A DNA stretch of 64,000 bases. Origin: Legionella bozemanae. GTDB lineage: Bacteria > Pseudomonadota > Gammaproteobacteria > Legionellales > Legionellaceae. The translations under genes and the position numbers were made by a program. Location: assembly GCF_001648595.1 (NCBI RefSeq), contig NZ_LBAW01000014.1, positions 1 to 64,000 on the forward strand, read 5' to 3'. Below the pieces are notes generated by a model that was not told the DNA's origin, searched no databases, and was given only the letters and a program-made list of their open reading frames with translations. Below are positions 47,601 to 54,575 of this stretch, in pieces. Position 1 is the first letter of the stretch, and each line of letters starts with the position of its first letter.

Positions 47601-47706
47601 ATTGTACACGACGCCAGTTATTTATTTGGCAATGGATACTGCCGGGATACGTTTCCGCAATTTTATGAAACAGTTTAAGTTACGAGGTGTCTATGGCCAC
47701 TCATAA
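44608..47706 (+). CDS. mdtC: MdtC-type RND efflux pump subunit
   Basis: A 1032-residue RND transporter, partner of MdtB. N-terminus [17 protein letters not shown], the [18 protein letters not shown] block, [16 protein letters not shown] (helix 4 Asp pair) near 400 and the C-terminal [25 protein letters not shown] confirm the family. GTG start overlaps mdtB's stop (GTGA). Length is typical (E. coli MdtC 1025). Confidence 0.94.
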   Translation: [1032 protein letters not shown]

Positions 47707-49315
47707 TCGATTAAGATCTCGATGTAGCCTGGGTGCAGCGAAGTGGAACCCTGGAATATTATACCGCTTCACTCCCGGGTTCCGCTTCGCTGCACCCAGG
47801 CTATCATCTATTAAGAAACGCAAAATTTTTTCATTTCTAGCACTGGCTTCTTTATCACTTTCTTCATGTATGGTTGGCCCTAATTACGTACCTCCAAAAC
47901 TTGTGGTACCGCCACAATTCAAAGAAGCTAAAGGCAAAAAAATAATGGGGACTGTGCGTAAAAATTGGAAGCCCATCCAACCTCAAGATGATATAGATCG
48001 TGGTGAATGGTGGAAGATTTTCAATGAGCCGGTATTGAATGACTTGGAAAATCAGTTGAATCACTTTAACCAAAGTATTGTCAATGCAGAGGCAAATTTC
48101 AGGCAGTCACTTGCAATTGTCGATCAGGCACGTGCTAACTTATATCCAACAGTAGTAGGTGCATTCAGTTTGTTCCGACAACGCCAGGCAGGAGGGGCTA
48201 CATCCATTATCAGTACTTCGGGTACTTCAGGAACTGCAACGACAAACATTGCCCCAGCCGCAACAACGACAACAATTTATTCAGCATTTTTGAATGCAAG
48301 CTGGGAACCTGATATTTGGGGGCTTGTTCGCCGAACTATTGAGGCTGATCTTTCTTTAGCACAATCCAATGAAGCATTGATTGGTGTGACTCGTTTATCT
48401 GCGCAAGGCGCTTTGGCGCAATATTATTTTGAATTACGTACACTGGATAAAGCTCAAAAATATTTGGATGAAACAGTCATTGCTTACAGAAAAATCTTAA
48501 TATTCACCCGGAATCAATATAAATCAGGTGTTGTATCACGTGCTGAAGTGGTCCAGGCACAAATCCAACTTGAATCAGCGCAGGCATCAGCAATTAATAA
48601 TGGTATTTTACGTGGCCAATATGAACATGCCATTGCTGTATTAATGGGGCGCCCTCCAGCTTACTTTTCGTTAAAACCTGCCATTATAAAATTGAAACCA
48701 CCGGCGATTCCCTTGGAGGTACCTACCGCCTGGTTAGAACGCAGACCGGATATTGCGCAAGCGGAGCGGTTAGTGCAACAGGCAAGTGCCTTGATTGGAG
48801 TGGCTGTTGCTGCTTATTTTCCTAATTTGACTTTAAATGGAACTGTAAGTGCAGCAGGTCGTAGTTTTCATCAACTGATTCATAAACCGGCAATCAGCTG
48901 GTCTGCTGGTATGCAATTGGCAGAGACTTTTTTTGATGGAGGGTATCGTGCAGCAGGGGTAAGGGCAGCAAAAGAACAATATATCGCTCAGGTCGCCAAT
49001 TATCGTCAAGTAGTACTGACTGCATTTCAAGATGTTGAAGATAATCTGATTTCATTACGTCTTTTGGAAAAACAAGGTATAACCCAAGATAAACAAGCAA
49101 CCGATGCACTTTATGCACTTAAAATTGTTAAGAACCAATATAAAGCGGGAACAGTACCTTACATGAATGTGCTTACAGCTCAAATCAGTGCTCTTGCGGC
49201 TGAACAAGCGGCAACGCAGATAGATGGATTACAAATGACTTCTGCTGTGGGTTTGGTCAAAGCATTAGGTGGTGGCTGGGTTGCTGTAATACCACCTAAA
49301 TTACCTAAAGCTTAA
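47693..49315 (+). CDS. Outer membrane factor of the NodT family, with repeat-derived N-terminal insertion
   Basis: A 540-residue TolC-type lipoprotein channel, the exit duct of the MdtABC pump. The start at ATG 47693 (GAGG 5 nt upstream) overlaps the mdtC stop. Unusually, residues about 11-37 are encoded by a palindromic repeat (CSLGAAKWNPGI...); only after it comes the true signal segment KRKIFSFLALASLSLSSC with a lipobox LSSC at about residue 50. The rest is the family's two repeats of helices and strands (DRGEWWKIFNEPVLNDLENQ, RRPDIAQAERLVQQASALIGVA). No ATG/GTG/TTG occurs in frame between the repeat and the lipobox, so the extended N-region would have to be translated, or another start used. 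Confidence 0.88.
   Translation: MATHNRLRSRCSLGAAKWNPGILYRFTPGFRFAAPRLSSIKKRKIFSFLALASLSLSSCMVGPNYVPPKLVVPPQFKEAKGKKIMGTVRKNWKPIQPQDDIDRGEWWKIFNEPVLNDLENQLNHFNQSIVNAEANFRQSLAIVDQARANLYPTVVGAFSLFRQRQAGGATSIISTSGTSGTATTNIAPAATTTTIYSAFLNASWEPDIWGLVRRTIEADLSLAQSNEALIGVTRLSAQGALAQYYFELRTLDKAQKYLDETVIAYRKILIFTRNQYKSGVVSRAEVVQAQIQLESAQASAINNGILRGQYEHAIAVLMGRPPAYFSLKPAIIKLKPPAIPLEVPTAWLERRPDIAQAERLVQQASALIGVAVAAYFPNLTLNGTVSAAGRSFHQLIHKPAISWSAGMQLAETFFDGGYRAAGVRAAKEQYIAQVANYRQVVLTAFQDVEDNLISLRLLEKQGITQDKQATDALYALKIVKNQYKAGTVPYMNVLTAQISALAAEQAATQIDGLQMTSAVGLVKALGGGWVAVIPPKLPKA
47725..47803. repeat. Palindromic repeat inside the outer membrane factor gene
   Basis: Arms of 27 nt with one mismatch (47725-47751 against 47777-47803), beginning TAGCCTGGGTGCAGCG, around a 25-nt loop containing ATATTATACC. 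It is the same family as 36476-36560. It leaves the reading frame open. Confidence 0.9.
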
Positions 49316-49614
49316 TATATTGGAACAAGAAACCTTCAATTAGATGGTTTTCAAATTTAATATATAACACTGCTATGAAACACTCAGGACTTTTTATAAG
49401 TGAAGTTACCGTTGTGAATATTCGATGTGTATTTGGAGTATTTATTTTTAATATTTCATGAGAAAAAGCAGAGTTTTTCAGCGCTCAAGGAGCGTTAAAG
49501 ATTCGGTTGGTCTATTCGTTCAAATTAATTGACACCAATTACTCCTCTCTTTAATATGAGTAAAAATAAAACGTGATGGCCCGCTTTTATATGCAAAATT
49601 GATGGAGTAAGTGT
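49316..49614. other. 299-nt intergenic region after the efflux operon
   Basis: It shows a small CGCTC-AAG-GAGCG stem at 49482-49494 without a T-run, so it is at best a weak terminator, and AT-rich sequence. I see no gene. Confidence 0.4.
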
Positions 49615-50145
49615 ATGCTTTATTTGATTGGCGAAAAAGAATTAAATTACATTTTTGATGGACGAACTTTCGAAGAAATCACCCGTAGAGCAATCCAAAC
49701 TTACAAGAAACGTCCAGGTTTTTTCACTCCATATCAAGATGGCTATGAATTTATAGGCGAGTTAATTGCTCCAGGTGTATATCCTTTAGCGGGCATTGTT
49801 ACCTCGGGATTTTCTGCATTTGCTGTAGTTGTTTCGGGTGTTTTTTGTATTGGAGCTTTGCTTGTTGCTGCTGGGAGTGCATTATTTAGTGCCCCAGAAC
49901 TTCGAGATGATGCGTTACAATTTGCTGGTTCTGCATTGTATTATTCCGGTATAGTTCTTTTAACCGCTGCAATTAGTGCTTTATTGGCGATTATTAGTTT
50001 CCCTCACAGCGTGCTCTCTGTGGTTACTCGTTCTGGCGCCACTTTAGTTGCTGCAGGTACAGCTGTTTCTAAGGATGCTGAGACATTGGACGGGGAAATA
50101 GATATTGAGATGAATGAGGAAGAGTGTGTTGTTCGATGCATTTAG
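49615..50145 (+). CDS. Hypothetical membrane protein, 176 residues
   Basis: Residues 1-50 are soluble and charged (GEKELNYIFDGRTFEEITRRAI). Hydrophobic segments at about 58-90 (LAGIVTSGFSAFAVVVSGVF...) and 105-133 (SGIVLLTAAISALLAIISF) suggest two membrane hairpins or helices, then a polar acidic tail (DAETLDGEIDIEMNEEECVVRCI). The acidic EMNEEE run near the C-terminus is reminiscent of E-block secretion signals. No family recognised. Confidence 0.6.
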   Translation: MLYLIGEKELNYIFDGRTFEEITRRAIQTYKKRPGFFTPYQDGYEFIGELIAPGVYPLAGIVTSGFSAFAVVVSGVFCIGALLVAAGSALFSAPELRDDALQFAGSALYYSGIVLLTAAISALLAIISFPHSVLSVVTRSGATLVAAGTAVSKDAETLDGEIDIEMNEEECVVRCI

Positions 50146-50208
50146 TTAAATAAAACGTTTACTATTCCATTATTCATCGAACATTGGCGTTTATTTTCTT
50201 GAATTAAA

Positions 50209-50580
50209 TTAAGGTGAAATCCAGAGATCTTTTTTCTGATTGGTTTCTTCTCGTTCTAAATAATGCATTAACATGTTCAATTCCATTGTTACGCGCTTGA
50301 TTTTTTCTTTTAATTTATTTTCTATTTCTTGGTAATTTTTAAGATCCAAAGTGATTGCATCTTTTCTTTCTTGTTGCTGTGTCATGACGTTAAGTCTATT
50401 AATCTCAATTGTTGGATTGATGGTAAGGGAGCTCGAGCTGGTTTGATTGATTAGTTCTTCTATCTGTTGAATTTGCTGTGCGAATTCTTGCTTTTTATGC
50501 AGCGTTGCATCTAAATTCAAATTAAGCTCGTTAAGCTGTTTGTTTAATTTGCTCATCAGAGTAGTTAGTGATTTATTCAT
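50209..50580 (-). CDS. Hypothetical coiled-coil protein, 123 residues
   Basis: Almost entirely predicted helix with two heptad segments (about 1-45 and 70-110) rich in Leu, Gln and Glu (LNKQLNELNLNLDATL; LKEKIKRVTMELNML). No signal peptide or motif. Convergent with the upstream hypothetical membrane protein, divergent from the hydrolase-like gene downstream. Confidence 0.55.
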   Translation of the reverse strand: MNKSLTTLMSKLNKQLNELNLNLDATLHKKQEFAQQIQQIEELINQTSSSSLTINPTIEINRLNVMTQQQERKDAITLDLKNYQEIENKLKEKIKRVTMELNMLMHYLEREETNQKKDLWISP

Positions 50581-50855
50581 TGTAAAAAAATTTTGGTTTC
50601 CATTTGGTTTTAACGTTTATGAATTTCGCTTGGATTAAGTAAGAGGTTGTATTTTTGTCATAGTTGTCATTTAAAATACAAGTCCAATTAAAACAAACTT
50701 ATAAAATTAAAACAACCGGGCGATAAAAAAAGGCTAAACAGATCCTGTTTGAGTTAAAAAAAGATATTAATTTGTTTGTTAATTGCTCATCCCAGGTGAT
50801 GTTGTTAGAATACCCAAACCCTGCGTCACTGCTGTTTTATAAAAAGGTTTACTCA

Positions 50856-52352
50856 ATGAAAGAGATCACTCTAACCGCTATATTTGAAGGAACAATCTAC
50901 AGTATTGAAGAGCGCCAAACCCATTTGCATCGAGTATTGCAGGAAGATTGTGATGGGATACGCATTAGTTCTGCTAAGGAGATTAGCCAACATCCAGATG
51001 CCACCCATTTTAAAATGGGTTTTAATGGATGTGGTGTTGACTATGGTGTAAAAGGACTTTTATTCGGGGCGGGCGTAGAAGAACAAAGTGATCAAGTTGT
51101 AGCAGTAGTCAAAAAGCTAATTCAAGACGGGTATAAAGTAAAGTTAAATGGGATTGGTTTAAGCCGGGGTGGAATTGCTGCAATTTTAGCGGCGATTAAA
51201 TTAGCTCATATTGACCGATTTCATTTGGAAACGAATTTACTTCTTTTGGATCCTGTACCTGGTAATTTATTTTATGTTCCCTTATTGGATTTTTTCAAAT
51301 ATACATTGACTAATCGCACTCTTGATTTGTCGCACTCTAAAAATTTAAATTACGTTGAGACGCTCTATCCTTATCTCGAAGTCGGTGATGACACAGGAGA
51401 ACGGTTGGATCAGATTCTTGCTAATTTCCACATCCCCATAAGGCCGACTTATCCAAAACATTGTCAAGTTAGAGAAGAGGTTATTTTAGGAGCGCATTTA
51501 AAAGCTTTTCAAGATCTTGATAAAGAGCAGGATACAGCCCAAATAAACTACTATGGCGTTGATGTAATCCCCGTGATCAGAAAGCTGAGCAGAGCAATTA
51601 TGTATCAGTTCTTGAGTCGAGTAGGAAGTTTGACAGAGGTGGGAGAGAACATTGCGCAAACTGAGATTATCAGAGAGTTTGAGCGAGAACGAGAGAAATG
51701 GACAAGTATTCTCGCTGGAATTATTAGGAATATTATTCCAAAAAATAGAAAATTACATTCTCAAGATAATTCTAAGATTACAGTTAAGAATTCAGCAAAA
51801 TATCTTAATAAAACGCATCGTGAACTTATTGACATGGAGTCTCAGGATCCCGAAGAACTATGCTTAAAAGTAGAACCAGAACGAACTTATTTTGAAAAGA
51901 AAAAAATTCCCTTAACAAAAGAAGTTTTATTGAATTTGGTTAACGTTATCGAAGATAAAATGACGGATACAAGCAAGCGGGGCAGAAAGGGAATATTATT
52001 GACTAATATTAAAAAAGGTTTGGACAAAGATGTATCTTTTAGTGAAGAACAATTGAGTTTTATACTCAGGGATATTTTGACAATCGTGTTACAACGTGAC
52101 CGATACAGCTATAGTTTTTATGGTACGACAACTTCTGGTTTAGCTTTAGTTAAGGCATTAAATCAACCTGAGTTTTGTGCAATTCAAGAGTTAATACAAT
52201 TTAAGGGCAAATTCATTGAATACTCTGATTTAACCGCTTATGTTTTGGGTAGAAATGATTCGGCTCATTTTAATAGTCAAGCTAAAGAATTAAATCTTGA
52301 CCACGTAGCGGAACATGAAGTTGGAGAAGATGGATACAGGATGTTAATTTAG
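50856..52352 (+). CDS. Hydrolase-like effector candidate, 498 residues
   Basis: A soluble protein of unknown family. A nucleophile-elbow motif GIGLSRGG with S103 follows a beta strand (KVKLNGI), as in alpha/beta hydrolases, and LLLLDPVPG about 40 residues on would be the acid-loop strand. The C-terminal half is helical and charged. Start at ATG 50856 with AAAGG 8 nt upstream; a longer frame begins with a TTG at 50772 without a ribosome binding site. The lack of signal peptide and long helical tail fit a cytosolic or translocated enzyme; substrate unknown. 29 nt precede mtfA. Confidence 0.55.
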   Translation: MKEITLTAIFEGTIYSIEERQTHLHRVLQEDCDGIRISSAKEISQHPDATHFKMGFNGCGVDYGVKGLLFGAGVEEQSDQVVAVVKKLIQDGYKVKLNGIGLSRGGIAAILAAIKLAHIDRFHLETNLLLLDPVPGNLFYVPLLDFFKYTLTNRTLDLSHSKNLNYVETLYPYLEVGDDTGERLDQILANFHIPIRPTYPKHCQVREEVILGAHLKAFQDLDKEQDTAQINYYGVDVIPVIRKLSRAIMYQFLSRVGSLTEVGENIAQTEIIREFEREREKWTSILAGIIRNIIPKNRKLHSQDNSKITVKNSAKYLNKTHRELIDMESQDPEELCLKVEPERTYFEKKKIPLTKEVLLNLVNVIEDKMTDTSKRGRKGILLTNIKKGLDKDVSFSEEQLSFILRDILTIVLQRDRYSYSFYGTTTSGLALVKALNQPEFCAIQELIQFKGKFIEYSDLTAYVLGRNDSAHFNSQAKELNLDHVAEHEVGEDGYRMLI

Positions 52353-52381
52353 TTTTATTCTTTTAGTCTAAGGTCATAGTC

Positions 52382-53176
52382 ATGTTTTACTGGTTAAAGG
52401 AGTGGCGGTATGAACGCATTGTACGCCATTCCCTTGTAACGGATGAAGAATGGATTGACGCATTTCAAAGTTTACCTTTGCTGCACCGCTTGAATGAGCA
52501 AGAAAAAATAAGGCTTAAGCGATTAGCTATTTTATTTCTTTATTACAAATCGTTGGAAGGAGTTGGCGGGCTGCAAATAACAGTGGCTATGCAATTAAAT
52601 ATCGCTTTGCAGGCATGTCTTCCTATTCTGAATCTTGGATTGGATTGGTATGACGGTTGGGTGTCAGTCGTAGTATATCCGGGAGCATACTCCCATGAGA
52701 ACAAGGTAATCGACGAATTTGGGATAGAACATTTGGAAAGATCGCATTTAAGCGGAGAATCATGGCAACGCGGGCCAGTTATTATCTCTTGGGACGATGC
52801 ATTACATCATGGTGGAATGAATGGGCGAAATGTGGTAATTCATGAGTTTGCTCATAAATTGGATATGCAAAACGGCGGGGCGAATGGGTTTCCTCCTCTT
52901 CATAAAGGAATGTCTGCGCAGCATTGGACTGAGGTTTTTAATAGGGGCTATAATGATTTGGTAAGCCGTATTCAACGAGATGATTCTATTCCAATCGATC
53001 CTTATGCGATTACATCTCCAGCTGAATTTTTTGCTGTATTTTCTGAATTATTTTTTGAAAAACCTGAAATAATCAGAAATTATTATTCTGAAATTTATGA
53101 TTTACTCGTTACATTTTATCGTCAGGATCCACTGGGGGTTTGTAGTCTGGGTGCAGCGCAGCGTAACCCGGGTTGA
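52382..53176 (+). CDS. mtfA: MtfA zinc metallopeptidase with repeat-derived C-terminus
   Basis: A 264-residue protein of the MtfA family (DgsA/Mlc anti-repressor; zinc aminopeptidase). The HExxH motif is H154-E155-x2-H158 (VIHEFAHKLD), with the ITSPAEFFAVFSELFFE block carrying the third ligand Glu. Residues from about 253 on (VCSLGAAQRNPG then stop) come from the palindromic repeat at 53142-53229. The native C-terminus after FYRQDP has therefore been replaced or extended by a few residues; the catalytic core is intact. Confidence 0.92.
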   Translation: MFYWLKEWRYERIVRHSLVTDEEWIDAFQSLPLLHRLNEQEKIRLKRLAILFLYYKSLEGVGGLQITVAMQLNIALQACLPILNLGLDWYDGWVSVVVYPGAYSHENKVIDEFGIEHLERSHLSGESWQRGPVIISWDDALHHGGMNGRNVVIHEFAHKLDMQNGGANGFPPLHKGMSAQHWTEVFNRGYNDLVSRIQRDDSIPIDPYAITSPAEFFAVFSELFFEKPEIIRNYYSEIYDLLVTFYRQDPLGVCSLGAAQRNPG

Positions 53177-53229
53177 GATGTTTACTTATATCCCAGGCCC
53201 CGGGTTACGCTGCGCTGCACCCAAGCTAC
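53142..53229. repeat. Palindromic repeat at the 3' end of mtfA
   Basis: 31-nt arms (53142-53172 against 53199-53229) with two mismatches; left arm begins GTAGTCTGGGTGCAGCGCAG. The left arm supplies the last codons and stop of mtfA. Same family as at 36476 and 47725, with the interior TAACCCGGG variant. Confidence 0.9.
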
Positions 53230-53242
53230 GTTACTATTACAA

Positions 53243-53638
53243 TTACCAGCTAAAAGTATATCGTGTTTCCCTGGGACTCCACCCATCCGTGATATGTACT
53301 TCAAGCTGTTTTTCAGAGACTAGATTAAATTCGATTAATGAGCCCCAATAAGGATTATGGAATTCAAAAACTTGTTTAGTCTGTCCCGTCGTTAACTTGC
53401 AAGAAACTTGTCGCGGTTCTGGAGCTCCAAGGCCGTCACCATAACCTAAATCCAATTGGGTAGAGCCCTGTGAGTGACCTGAAGAAGTGACTTCATTCAG
53501 CCAATTACACTCAATTTTAGCAGATAGAGAGTGTTGATTTTTGAGTTTTAAACAACTTCTATGTATACTGGTGCACGGTTTTGCAAAACTCGCTCCAGCA
53601 ATTAAACCCATCAAAAGAAAAGTGTAAAATTTAATCAT
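53243..53638 (-). CDS. Hypothetical secreted protein, 131 residues
   Basis: A Sec signal peptide (MIKFYTFLLMGLIAGASFA, cleavage before KPC) precedes a mature domain with several beta strands and four cysteines (KPCTS, RSCLK, IECNW, VSCKL), ending YTFSW. Predicted periplasmic or secreted. No family recognised. Confidence 0.7.
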   Translation of the reverse strand: MIKFYTFLLMGLIAGASFAKPCTSIHRSCLKLKNQHSLSAKIECNWLNEVTSSGHSQGSTQLDLGYGDGLGAPEPRQVSCKLTTGQTKQVFEFHNPYWGSLIEFNLVSEKQLEVHITDGWSPRETRYTFSW

Positions 53639-53714
53639 TATTATGCCTAATCAGTTTGGGTGAGATTTTTTTATCATCATTATTAAATTGTTGTCAATGG
53701 TTTTAAACAAACAG

Positions 53715-53918
53715 TTACTTATTGAAAAACCAAAAAATGAGCATAATGATGAGGCTAATTAGGATGCATGTAGTGATAGGGAAATAAAAAGTAAAGTTGT
53801 TTTTCTGGATTATGATATCACCCGGCAATTTACCCAAGCCGATTTTTTTTATAAACGGCCAAAATATACCAATTATTAGTAAAATAATGCCTGTAATAAT
53901 TAGAGTTTTTTGGATCAT
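53715..53918 (-). CDS. DUF2905-family membrane protein
   Basis: A 67-residue protein with two membrane helices (IITGIILLIIGIFWPFI and ITTCILISLIIMLIFWFF) joined by GLGKLPGDIIIQKNNFTFYFP. The G-K-LPGDI-I motif is the DUF2905 hallmark; function unknown. Divergent from the DUF1993-like gene, 54 nt apart. Confidence 0.88.
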   Translation of the reverse strand: MIQKTLIITGIILLIIGIFWPFIKKIGLGKLPGDIIIQKNNFTFYFPITTCILISLIIMLIFWFFNK

Positions 53919-53972
53919 ATTTTTTTATTCATGATTCGAAATAGATTGTTTAATATTAACAAGGAAAAAAGA

Positions 53973-54488
53973 ATGAAACAAAAAATTTCAATGTATGCGG
54001 CTTCAATACCAGTTTTTAAACAAATGCTTACCTCACTTAATGCAATTTTAGAAAAAACGCAGGCTCATATTGATCATAATAAAATGAATCCCGATACGTT
54101 CCTGCAAGCAAGCCTTTTTCCGAATATGTTTCATTTCACACGCCAGGTACAGATTGCAACTGATTTTGCTAAAAGTGTGTCTGCTCGTTTGGCAGGTATG
54201 GAAGTCCCAGTTTATGAAGATAATGAAAAAACTTTTTTTGAACTGCGTGGCCGTATTGAAAAAACGCTATTCTTTCTTTCTAAGATTCTTCCAGAAGATG
54301 TTAACGGTAGTGAAGAAAATGAGATTATTCTTCGTCCAGGTACTCCAAATGAGCGAAAACTTATTGGACAAACTTATCTCTTACATTACGGGTTACCGCA
54401 ATTTTTCTTTCATATTACTACTGCCTATGACATCTTAAGAAGTTTAGGAGTGGATATTGGCAAAGCCGATTACATGGGGACTTTTTAA
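53973..54488 (+). CDS. DUF1993-family protein
   Basis: A 171-residue helical protein. SMYAASIPVFKQMLTSLNAIL at the N-terminus, SLFPNMFHFTRQVQIATDFAK and the C-terminal LPQFFFHITTAYDILRSLGVDIGKADYMG are the conserved segments of DUF1993 (DinB-like four-helix bundle). His residues might bind metal. I start at ATG 53973 with AAGGA (53961-53965) upstream; the longer frame from 53910 would overlap the divergent DUF2905 gene. Confidence 0.9.
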   Translation: MKQKISMYAASIPVFKQMLTSLNAILEKTQAHIDHNKMNPDTFLQASLFPNMFHFTRQVQIATDFAKSVSARLAGMEVPVYEDNEKTFFELRGRIEKTLFFLSKILPEDVNGSEENEIILRPGTPNERKLIGQTYLLHYGLPQFFFHITTAYDILRSLGVDIGKADYMGTF

Positions 54489-54496
54489 CAATGTAT

Positions 54497-54523
54497 CCCG
54501 GGTTTCGCTTTGCTGCACCCGGG
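54497..54523. repeat. Solo half of the palindromic repeat
   Basis: CCCGGGTTTCGCTTTGCTGC followed by ACCCGGG: a single right arm of the repeat family, itself closed by a CCCGGG/CCCGGG pair. It lies between the convergent DUF1993 and giant genes and could serve as their shared 3' hairpin. A short forward frame over it (from 54491) is not credible. Confidence 0.7.
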
Positions 54524-54575
54524 AAAGTCATTATTCGTACGCACAACATGTCACAGTTCTTATTGAGCTTTGATC

